Position numbers and translations under genes: made by a program. The notes below the pieces were generated by a model. It did no database searches, had not been told where the DNA came from, and saw nothing but the letters and a program-made list of their open reading frames with translations. From a virus, in IMG/VR virus record IMGVR_UViG_3300049846_000738, positions 1-40,158 of that record: a stretch of DNA of 40,158 bases, one strand, 5' to 3'. Below, in pieces: positions 7,320 through 13,560 of this stretch (positions within the stretch are counted from its first letter, which is position 1; the number at the start of each line of letters is the position of its first letter).

Positions 7320-9536
7320 TCACTTGGCGTAGCGCATCATCTCCACGCCCTCTGCGGCCAGTGGGAACCCATCAGCCCAGTCTGGCAACTCGCACATCAT
7401 GCGCTCCAACTCGGCAACGTTGTACTCCGGCAGCTGCGGTACATCGGTAACGATTTCGTCGTGGACGTGCAGGATGATTGGCCAGCCTGCTTCTTCTACT
7501 CGCACCAGCGCGGCGGCCAGTAGGTCCCGGCAGAACGCCTGAGTGACGTTCTCCGCAATTTTCCCACCATATGTGTAAGTCTTCTGCCATTGCCGTGTGG
7601 TCTGGTTTTGACCCATGTAACGGACGCGTTCTCGATACTCCGGCTTGTCGGTAGTGTCTTCGTCGTCTATCACCTTCTCGACCGAAATCCCGACGCCGGG
7701 GTAGCTCAGGACGCGACCGCTCGGCAGCTCTAACTTGAGCCACCATCCCGGCACTTTCTCGCCGTCGTTGTCTCGACTAAACGTGCGAGTTATTTTAATT
7801 GCCTTGGTGCCGTCTGCCCGCACAGCAGCCCCGGCCCAATAGACTTTCCCGGGGTTCTTAACCGCCAGCATTACGCCGTCATCAAGTTCACGCCAGAACC
7901 GGGCTATGGCTGGGTTTGCCTCTCGGTACATTCGCTTGATTGAGTCACAGGTAAGCCATACCTTCTTTGGCAAGTCATATGACGGGCGCTCGGCCTTCTT
8001 GCCAGCGAAACCACGCTTATTCTTCTCTTGGATGCGGGCATACTCATAGCCCTTTTTAGCAGCGGCCCAAATATGATCGGGAAAGCTCCCATCCATGTCT
8101 TCCGCCAGCTGGTACAGGTCGAGCCCCAAGTTCTTGGCGAATGTGAGGAACGCATTAACGCCGCCCCCATAGCCGAGTCCGAGAACGGCCGCCTTAGCTA
8201 TCTGCCGCTGCTCCTTGGTGACGTCTTCATATGCTACTTTGAACATGGTTGACGCCAGCACCTTGTATATGTCCGTGCCAGCCCGAAACGTCTCCAGCGC
8301 CGCCTGCTCCCCGGCCAGCCACGCCAGCCCGCGCCCCTCGACGTTGGAGTAATCGGCAACGACCAGCTTATTGCCTGGGGTCGGCACAATGCACCCCCGC
8401 ACCGTGGAAGCCGTCAGCTTGGACACGTCGTAGAGCCAGTGGGCGCGGCCCTTTATAAGCAACGGAATGGCGGCCGCTAATTCCTCTGGCGTGAAATATC
8501 CTCTCGCTAAATTTAACGGCTGAAACCCCTTCCCGTTGAATCGCAGCGTCCGGCTGGCGCCGCCGTACTGGATGCACCCACGGCGGCGCCCATCGCTGGA
8601 CAGACCCAGCAGCAGCGGGTTGTACTTGGTCGATGCCGTGGAGCTCGCCCCGAGGCGCATTTCTATAAGCGTCCGTGCATCATCCGGCAGGTCTTCATCT
8701 GCGAGCAGGTCGTTGAGCGTGGATTTCTGGGCGTTGGGTATATCGAACGCGGGCGCCAGTGCTTGCAGTGTTGGGATGAAGGCCGCACCGGTTAGGCTTG
8801 AGCCCCACCTCTCGGCAGCCTCGGCTTGCAACTCTGCCTTGTGCTTCTTCACCGCTTCGATGGCTGCATTGGCCAGCGCCGTGTCTACGTAGAAACCCCG
8901 GTCGTTGATGCGCTGGTCAACGGCAAGCACGGCATCCTCGAACGCGCTATTTCCCCACGTCGGAATTTTGTAGAACACCTCGCGCATAGACGTGATGTCG
9001 GACTTAGCATAGGCGACGAATTCCCGCCACTCTTGCGGGTGCGTGGTCTTGTCGTACCGGCGCACCTTGTAGTTCTTCGGCGTCGGCTTGCAGAAGCGCT
9101 GTATCAGCGCCTTGCCGCGCTTGTCCTTGGCCAAGTCCTCTGACACGCCCAGCACCTCGCATTGCGCCGCCAGGCTGCCGGGGAGGGCGTGACGGAAGGC
9201 CAGCACCATGGTGTCGATGATGTTGCGCGGGTCGATGTTGTAGCCCCAACACTCGCGCAGGAGTAGACGGTCGAACATGAGGTAGTTGGCCCCGACCATG
9301 CGCGGCCCATCTTCGCCAGTGCAGCCCTTGGCGAACTGGCGCAATGCTCGGCGCAGGTCACGCGGCATCGGGCCGCCGTCAGTCGCGTCGTAGCAGTAGA
9401 CCGGCCCGTCGTCGAACGCATAGGTTGTGAGCATGATTTCTGTTGCCGGGTGTTCGGCGTATGCGTACGAACCCTGCTTCTTGAGGTCAGCTGCCGAGAA
9501 TGATTCGTGGTCAATGAATAGGTGCTTGAAGCTCAT
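7320..9536 (-). CDS. Family A DNA polymerase with 3'-5' exonuclease
   Basis: This is a 738-residue replicative PolA-type enzyme. The exonuclease motifs are FIDHESFS (Asp9, Glu11), ANYLMFDR (Asn84, Asp89) and YAKSD (176-180). The polymerase motifs are A, DYSNVEGR (395-402); B, RQIAKAAVLGLGYGGG (444-459); and C, HVHDEIV (HDE 692-694). All catalytic residues are present, so both synthesis and proofreading are expected. I chose ATG 9536 (MSFKHLFIDHES) because the exonuclease motif starts there and GAGGGA precedes it. The open frame continues 142 codons further upstream, but that part is the antisense-like shadow of the DUF2815 gene. No 5'-nuclease domain is present. Confidence 0.95.
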   Translation of the reverse strand: MSFKHLFIDHESFSAADLKKQGSYAYAEHPATEIMLTTYAFDDGPVYCYDATDGGPMPRDLRRALRQFAKGCTGEDGPRMVGANYLMFDRLLLRECWGYNIDPRNIIDTMVLAFRHALPGSLAAQCEVLGVSEDLAKDKRGKALIQRFCKPTPKNYKVRRYDKTTHPQEWREFVAYAKSDITSMREVFYKIPTWGNSAFEDAVLAVDQRINDRGFYVDTALANAAIEAVKKHKAELQAEAAERWGSSLTGAAFIPTLQALAPAFDIPNAQKSTLNDLLADEDLPDDARTLIEMRLGASSTASTKYNPLLLGLSSDGRRRGCIQYGGASRTLRFNGKGFQPLNLARGYFTPEELAAAIPLLIKGRAHWLYDVSKLTASTVRGCIVPTPGNKLVVADYSNVEGRGLAWLAGEQAALETFRAGTDIYKVLASTMFKVAYEDVTKEQRQIAKAAVLGLGYGGGVNAFLTFAKNLGLDLYQLAEDMDGSFPDHIWAAAKKGYEYARIQEKNKRGFAGKKAERPSYDLPKKVWLTCDSIKRMYREANPAIARFWRELDDGVMLAVKNPGKVYWAGAAVRADGTKAIKITRTFSRDNDGEKVPGWWLKLELPSGRVLSYPGVGISVEKVIDDEDTTDKPEYRERVRYMGQNQTTRQWQKTYTYGGKIAENVTQAFCRDLLAAALVRVEEAGWPIILHVHDEIVTDVPQLPEYNVAELERMMCELPDWADGFPLAAEGVEMMRYAK

Positions 9537-9550
9537 GATTCCCTCTGCAA

Positions 9551-9573
9551 AGAAAGCCCGCACTAGGCGGGCT
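9551..9573 (-). terminator. Terminator after DUF2815 gene
   Basis: Leftward hairpin AGCCCGC-CTAGT-GCGGGCT followed by TTCTTT. It sits between the ssDNA-binding gene and the polymerase gene and probably attenuates rather than fully stops the operon. Confidence 0.6.
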
Positions 9574-9591
9574 CTGATGGTACGCCGATTC

Positions 9592-10341
9592 TTAGCGGCT
9601 ACGGCGGCGCGGACGTTCTTCCTCTTCTTCGTCCTCGTCATCTTCTTCGACGCGAGACCGGCGACTGCGGCGCGGGGCTTCCTCTTCCTCCTCGTCGCGG
9701 CGGCTGGTGCGAGCCTTTGGCTTGCGGACCGGTGCGTCGTCATCGTCGCCGAGGTCGTCATCGGTGGCAGTCTCGCCAGCACCGCCGAACGCCTCGCCGT
9801 CGTTACGGAAGCGGACACCCAGCAGGCAGGCACCCAAGAGCTTGAACTTCTCCACCCAGAAGATTTCGACGGACACGTTGGCGTAGCAGCCGCCGTACAC
9901 CTCCTTGCCCTCGATGTCGTCACCGTCGATGGTAAGGCCGCGTTCGGTCTGCTTCTCGCCAATCGAGGTCATAATGAGCGGGCGCTTCTGGTTGGTGGCC
10001 TTGAGATACAGACCTTCTTCCAGCCCTTCTATTGGCTTATCACGCTCGGCCAAGTCACGCACACAGCACTTGTCCGCGTGGTTTCCGAAGCCGTAGTTGC
10101 GGTCCATCCACTTTTCGGCAGCCTTGGCGGATTTCAGCCCCTCAGTCAGCACTTCCAACACGGTAGCGTCGAGTTGGTTGATTTGCGGGTCGTCCTTGTC
10201 GATGTAGATAGTGGCCTGGTACTTGCCCTTGATGGCTTTGCCGTCGTCGCCAACGGAGTCAGCGGCTTTCTCGAACACGTTAACCCAGCCAATACGTACA
10301 TTTTTCAGATTCAGTTTGATACCCATTTTCCAGTTTCCCAT
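9592..10341 (-). CDS. DUF2815 family, putative ssDNA-binding protein
   Basis: This 249-residue protein contains GIKLNLKNVRIGWVNVFE, then KYQATIYIDKDD, the usual opening of DUF2815 proteins. They are OB-fold-like, often found beside phage PolA, and proposed to act as single-stranded DNA-binding proteins. The last 60 residues are strongly charged (runs of Asp/Glu then Arg, ending PRRRSR), like the disordered tail of SSBs. A second start at 10326 (MGIKLNLKN) fits the family equally well and would give 244 residues; neither has a strong ribosome site. It is preceded by its own promoter and followed by a terminator, so it may be expressed more than its neighbours. Confidence 0.85.
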   Translation of the reverse strand: MGNWKMGIKLNLKNVRIGWVNVFEKAADSVGDDGKAIKGKYQATIYIDKDDPQINQLDATVLEVLTEGLKSAKAAEKWMDRNYGFGNHADKCCVRDLAERDKPIEGLEEGLYLKATNQKRPLIMTSIGEKQTERGLTIDGDDIEGKEVYGGCYANVSVEIFWVEKFKLLGACLLGVRFRNDGEAFGGAGETATDDDLGDDDDAPVRKPKARTSRRDEEEEEAPRRSRRSRVEEDDEDEEEEERPRRRSR

Positions 10342-10381
10342 TTTCAGTGAACTCTCGGAACCCGCCGAGCCGGTAACACGA

Positions 10382-10410
10382 ACTATATTAGCTCGCTAAA
10401 GTAGAGTCAA
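10382..10410 (-). promoter_or_regulatory. Strong sigma70 promoter with embedded operator dyad
   Basis: Read leftward: TTGACT (10410-10405), 17-base spacer, TATAGT (10387-10382). The dyad TTAGC-TC-GCTAA (plus strand 10388-10399) fills the spacer next to the -10. It drives the DUF2815 gene and matches the architecture at 17600 and 19540. Confidence 0.75.
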
Positions 10411-10610
10411 GAGATAATTACCCAAGCGGCGCACGGTAGCCAGCCGCTCAAAACCCACATCAGCATAAACGCACAGGAGGCGTCCTCGATGTCTTCACGC
10501 TCTGCGTATGGGTCGCGGTAGCCCCGGTCTTTCTGCGTCGAGCGATACAGGCGGTACGACACTACCGCCCAGAAAATCGCAGTCACTGCGAGCCAGATAC
10601 CCAGAATCAT
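10407..10610 (-). CDS. Small two-helix membrane protein, unknown function
   Basis: The 67-residue protein starts at ATG 10610, whose ATGA overlaps the stop of the upstream DUF2800 gene; GAGGA lies 8 bases upstream. Residues 1-20 (MILGIWLAVTAIFWAVVSYR) and about 47-66 (FMLMWVLSGWLPCAAWVIIS) are hydrophobic segments flanking a charged linker. The function is unknown. Its place in the early replication block argues against a holin, but that cannot be excluded. The -35 of the next promoter overlaps its stop codon. Confidence 0.7.
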   Translation of the reverse strand: MILGIWLAVTAIFWAVVSYRLYRSTQKDRGYRDPYAEREDIEDASCAFMLMWVLSGWLPCAAWVIIS

Positions 10611-11908
10611 GCCAAATCCTCGTCTGATACCGGCGTCCACGCCGGGCGCTTGTCGTCGGCTGCCGCAATGGACGGCTGGCCCGGTTTGCGGGTGACGAGC
10701 TTCTCAAGTTCAGCCCAAGCTGCTGTACCTTTGTGCGCTTTCTCAGCTTCAGTAGGCGACATCAGCGTTGACTTGTACATCACGGACTTGTCCATGAATC
10801 GCTCCTCTGCCAGCTTCTCAACGGCAGCCACATCAGACCAGCTCCGGTTACCTGGGCGCCCCTCGACCAGCTTGTGCGTCGGCTGCTCACCGGCGGACAC
10901 GGACTTATAGAACGCCTTCTCGATAGTCTCGATGTGCTGGCGCAGCAGCGGCAGCTTGTCCCACTCGGCTTTGAGCGCTTGCGGGCCCAACTCGATACCG
11001 CCCAAATCCACCAGCTCGTCCACGACATGCGAGGCGTGTCGGGTCTTGGCGCCGCACTGCTCCGCAAACCGGCACCACTGACAAGCGTCAGCGCTGGGCC
11101 TGAAATCGGCGGCCTTGAGGCCCTTCTTGCCGCGCTGGTAGGCGTCCAGGGCCTTGAGCGCCCGGTCGCTGGCGAATTTGCCGAACTGCTCCAGCGCTGC
11201 CGGTGTTGTGTCCCACTCGTCGGCGCCCCCCGCATACGGCTGGAAAATGAACAGCTTCACGGCGCTGATATCGTAGGTGCGGCTGTACTTGCGCAGCAGG
11301 CCCAGCGCGTAGAGCATCATCTGCCGGTTTTCCAGCGCGTTTACCTTGTGCCGGCCGGTCTTGAGGTCGCCCACGATAAGCGTGTGGGTGTCGTCCGGAT
11401 TGCGGAGCAGCGCCACGAAGTCAGCGGTGCCGAAGGTCTCGATGGGGCCCCCATTGAGCTCCACGCCGTGGTGCAGGATGCGCGTCAGCGGAACCTTGGC
11501 CTCAACCTCGACCACATCGGCAGCGGCGATAATCGGCAGGCAGTAATCCACATACTTCGAGACCTGGGTCACGAAATCATCGGTTATCACGACAGCCCCC
11601 TTCGGAGGGGCCCCCTTCCCGATGGGGCCTTTGCCCTCGTTACGGACGTACGTCGCAGCCGCCCCGCTAGACGGCCGGAACCACTTCTCCACACTGAACG
11701 CCGGGCCGTACAGGCCATCCCGGTGCGCGACGAGCGCATACTCGGCCAGGGCGTGCATAGCGGTGCCGTTGACCGCCGCCGCTCCCGACTCGTTCGGTAT
11801 ATCCGCCTCGCAGGCCAGCGACGCAGGACAGCCGAGCCATTTCTTCGCCGCCGACGGTGAGAGCAGCGCGTGCTCGGCGGTCGGCGCTTTGGTTGATTTT
11901 ATTTTCAT
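10607..11908 (-). CDS. DUF2800 family Cas4/RecB-like nuclease
   Basis: The 433-residue protein opens with LSPSAAKKWLGCPASLAC and GTAMHALAEYA, the signature of DUF2800. This family belongs to the PD-(D/E)XK group related to Cas4/RecB nucleases. Active-site candidates are His52, GTADFVAL (Asp163) and VGDLKTGR (Asp181, Lys183), followed by the helix NRQMMLYALGLL. Cys27 together with C276, C279 and C285 (ACQWCRFAEQC) could hold an iron-sulphur cluster, as in Cas4. It is probably a 5'-3' exonuclease or recombination nuclease working with the DUF2815 protein; the two families often occur together. GAGGGT precedes the ATG. Confidence 0.87.
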   Translation of the reverse strand: MKIKSTKAPTAEHALLSPSAAKKWLGCPASLACEADIPNESGAAAVNGTAMHALAEYALVAHRDGLYGPAFSVEKWFRPSSGAAATYVRNEGKGPIGKGAPPKGAVVITDDFVTQVSKYVDYCLPIIAAADVVEVEAKVPLTRILHHGVELNGGPIETFGTADFVALLRNPDDTHTLIVGDLKTGRHKVNALENRQMMLYALGLLRKYSRTYDISAVKLFIFQPYAGGADEWDTTPAALEQFGKFASDRALKALDAYQRGKKGLKAADFRPSADACQWCRFAEQCGAKTRHASHVVDELVDLGGIELGPQALKAEWDKLPLLRQHIETIEKAFYKSVSAGEQPTHKLVEGRPGNRSWSDVAAVEKLAEERFMDKSVMYKSTLMSPTEAEKAHKGTAAWAELEKLVTRKPGQPSIAAADDKRPAWTPVSDEDLA

Positions 11909-11910
11909 GC

Positions 11911-12159
11911 CTACCCTCGGCTGTCGATTATCTCTTGAAGTTCCTGCACCATTGCGTCAGCCTCGCAAAGTTGGTTCTCGGTGTTAGCGAGTTCCGTCGC
12001 GAGCTTTTCTAGCTGCGCTATCGCCTCTTCTAGCAAAGCGGGGGCTTCGTAAAATGCGGTAACTTTTATGTTTGGCCCGCTTACCTGTAGGCCTCCGGTA
12101 TCGGCCATGCTGATGCAAGCTCTGGCACGCTTTATGAGTTTCTCTGTTGCCTGGTTCAT
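11911..12159 (-). CDS. Small coiled-coil protein, unknown function
   Basis: The 82-residue protein starts at ATG 12159 (MNQATEKL), one base after the upstream stop. The C-terminal half (ALLEEAIAQLEKLATELAN and onward) has a heptad pattern typical of a coiled coil and is acidic. I do not recognise a family. It lies between two early genes in the same leftward transcript with only 2-base gaps. Confidence 0.7.
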   Translation of the reverse strand: MNQATEKLIKRARACISMADTGGLQVSGPNIKVTAFYEAPALLEEAIAQLEKLATELANTENQLCEADAMVQELQEIIDSRG

Positions 12160-12160
12160 A

Positions 12161-12382
12161 TCAATTCCAGCTCTCAATCAGTTGAACATCGGTGCCGTGT
12201 TTCAGCAAATCACCCTCGGGCGACCAGGTAATCCCGCCGGGGGCAACGGCCGTCAGGCGCTTTATGCGCGATACTGCCGTTTTAGGGTGGAACTGTGCCA
12301 CGCGTGCGGTCTTAGTGCAGTGCAGCCAGAGCATATCGCGCCCGTCGCGGGTGTCTTTTGCGGTGTAAAGCTTGTAGCCCAT
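12161..12382 (-). CDS. Hypothetical early protein
   Basis: I do not recognise this 73-residue protein. It is basic, with short strands such as KLYTAKDTRDG and MLWLHCTKTARVAQF, and could be a small beta-rich fold. The start is clear: the leader AACGCAGAGGTG stands 4 bases before the ATG, the same leader found before genes at 17659, 19600, 19826 and 25270. It opens the group 12382-10407 (this gene, coiled-coil protein, DUF2800 nuclease, membrane protein), directly after a terminator. Confidence 0.7.
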   Translation of the reverse strand: MGYKLYTAKDTRDGRDMLWLHCTKTARVAQFHPKTAVSRIKRLTAVAPGGITWSPEGDLLKHGTDVQLIESWN

Positions 12383-12396
12383 ATCTCACCTCTGCG

Positions 12397-12421
12397 TTAA
12401 AAGCCCCGGACGCGCCGGGGC
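12397..12421 (-). terminator. Terminator after acidic/Ala-Pro-rich early gene
   Basis: Leftward hairpin GCCCCGG-CGCGT-CCGGGGC followed by TTTT. It separates the 12431-12871 gene from the next leader. Confidence 0.7.
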
Positions 12422-12430
12422 CGGGTTGGC

Positions 12431-12871
12431 TTAGTCTTCGATCTCGTAATACTTGCCGACCAGCTCTTTTGCCAGACGGTGGAAGTCCTCGACGTCGGCG
12501 TCGGAGATCTTGGTCACGGTGCGGACGCGGAAGTCTTCGAGCAGGTCATCGAACTCGTCGGCGCACTCGTCGCTTTCACCTTCGGCAATGTGGGTGGCCA
12601 TGGTCTTGATCTCGTCGCGCAGGGTGTCGAGGTCAGGCGCGGCCTTCTTGCCCTTGGCGGGATTAACCGGCTCCTCTTCTTCCTCTACCGGCGCGGCCTT
12701 GGCTTTAGCCGGGGCACGGGTGCGCTTGGCGGGGGCCTTCGGGGCTTCTTCGGCGACCGGCTCGGGGGCAGCAGGAGCTACCACGGCAGCGGCAGGCTTG
12801 GCGGAGTTGGCGGCCAGCAGCTCATGGGCGACCACGAAACGCTCGAGCAGTGCAAGAAATTTGTCCATCAT
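12431..12871 (-). CDS. First leftward early protein, two domains joined by Ala/Pro/Lys linker
   Basis: The 146-residue protein has a short N-terminal helix (MMDKFLALLERFVVAHELLA), then a low-complexity linker rich in Ala, Pro, Lys and Glu (about 22-75). A C-terminal acidic helical domain follows (LDTLRDEIKTMATHIAEGE to the end). No known domain is recognised. GAGGA precedes the paired ATG codons. It is the first gene leftward from the divergent control region, a usual place for an early regulator or host-takeover protein; that role is only inferred from position. Confidence 0.75.
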   Translation of the reverse strand: MMDKFLALLERFVVAHELLAANSAKPAAAVVAPAAPEPVAEEAPKAPAKRTRAPAKAKAAPVEEEEEPVNPAKGKKAAPDLDTLRDEIKTMATHIAEGESDECADEFDDLLEDFRVRTVTKISDADVEDFHRLAKELVGKYYEIED

Positions 12872-13030
12872 GTTCTTAGTCCTCTATGGGGTTAGTGTCG
12901 GTTGACGAGATGAAGCTTATTACACGGTTAAAGTGATGTGCAAGCACTTTATCAAAATATTTTATTAGGTTGCTAACCGTGCCGTTTCTCTCGTATCATG
13001 AGGCGTCAACTATACATCGAGGGATTAAAA
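12872..13030. promoter_or_regulatory. Divergent control region with two candidate operators
   Basis: The intergenic region lies between the leftward early operon and the rightward HTH gene. A dyad TAAAGTG (12929-12935) and CACTTTA (12945-12951) with a 9-base centre lies in the middle. TTAGGTTGCTAA (12965-12976), close to TTAGC-NN-GCTAA, overlaps the -35 of the rightward promoter: TTGCTA 12970-12975, 18-base spacer, TATCAT 12994-12999. A leftward promoter is likely near TTGCAC (12944-12939) with TAATAA, but its spacing of 15 is short. Confidence 0.55.
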
Positions 13031-13279
13031 ATGGCAGGTCGTGCAAAGAAAAAGAATGGGTTCAATCGCCGCGTGGCGCGTCGCATCAAGGCGCTTGGGC
13101 TCCGTGCGGTGGACGTTGCCGATGCCATCGGCGCCTCCCAGGGCTACATCAGCCATCTGCGCAGCGGGTACATTCAGAGCGTGAACATGGATGTGCTGTT
13201 CAAGCTGGCCGATGCGCTGCACTGCGACGCCCGCTGGCTGGCTACTGGTGAGGAAGTGGCAGAGGGGGTCGGGGCATGA
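13031..13279 (+). CDS. Cro/CI-like helix-turn-helix regulator
   Basis: The 82-residue protein starts at ATG 13031 (MAGRAKKK), chosen because CGAGGG precedes it by 7 bases. Residues about 14-68 are an HTH_3/XRE-type DNA-binding domain, with VDVADAIGASQGYISHLRSG as the helix-turn-helix and LFKLADALHCDARWLATGE as the closing helices. There is no C-terminal self-cleavage or oligomerisation domain, so it is Cro-sized. It is divergent from the early operon and next to candidate operators, so it likely represses one or both promoters. It may also be the protein that reads the TTAGC-NN-GCTAA dyads; that is inference. Confidence 0.85.
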   Translation: MAGRAKKKNGFNRRVARRIKALGLRAVDVADAIGASQGYISHLRSGYIQSVNMDVLFKLADALHCDARWLATGEEVAEGVGA

Positions 13280-13434
13280 ACGTTTATCTGCTTCTGGCAT
13301 TACAGTCTTTTGTTTCAATGCTTCTGTTTGGCGGGGCCTATATCCAGCGCAAAGGCGGTGAAGACCGCCATCTGTTAGCATCGGCTTTTGTTCTGCAAGT
13401 GCTGGCCTTCGTATTGCTGCTGTGGTCTTTATAG
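13276..13434 (+). CDS. Small two-helix membrane protein
   Basis: This 52-residue gene starts at the ATGA overlapping the HTH gene stop. Two hydrophobic stretches (YLLLALQSFVSMLLFGG and LLASAFVLQVLAFVLLLW) flank a basic loop QRKGGEDRH. Coupled translation with a repressor-like gene suggests a role in immunity or superinfection exclusion, but no family is recognised. A run of adenines and a hairpin follow directly. Confidence 0.6.
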   Translation: MNVYLLLALQSFVSMLLFGGAYIQRKGGEDRHLLASAFVLQVLAFVLLLWSL

Positions 13435-13436
13435 AT

Positions 13437-13473
13437 AAAAAAAAAGACCCGTACTGGTTAGGTACGGGCCGCA
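13437..13473 (-). terminator. Leftward-oriented terminator behind rightward genes
   Basis: Read leftward, GGCCCGTAC-CTAACCA-GTACGGGTC is followed by nine T residues, an excellent intrinsic terminator. Read rightward there is no T-run after the stem. No leftward gene lies immediately upstream, so it would act on antisense transcripts crossing the primase gene. Confidence 0.7.
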
Positions 13474-13560
13474 GAGGTAGGCAAAAATCAGCACCGCTCA
13501 AGGGCCGATGAGTGTATTATCGCGTCTTGGCACAAAAATGCAACCGCTCAGGGTATACGA

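Noticed and set aside
9537-9962. 142-codon N-terminal extension of the DNA polymerase frame
   Set aside because: It is Arg/Ser/Ala-rich, lies antiparallel in composition to the DUF2815 gene in another frame, and the exonuclease motif begins at ATG 9536 with its own ribosome site.
9427-10350. 307-codon plus-strand open frame opposite DUF2815 and polymerase start
   Set aside because: No ribosome site or domain; it mirrors the high-GC codon pattern of the real minus-strand genes.
10874-11860. 328-codon plus-strand open frame opposite DUF2800
   Set aside because: No ribosome site, no domain, and the opposite strand encodes a recognised family in a coupled operon.
13031-13279. Temperate lifestyle indicated by the HTH regulator
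   Set aside because: The protein is Cro-sized without a cleavage domain, and no integrase, excisionase, attachment site or partition genes were seen.
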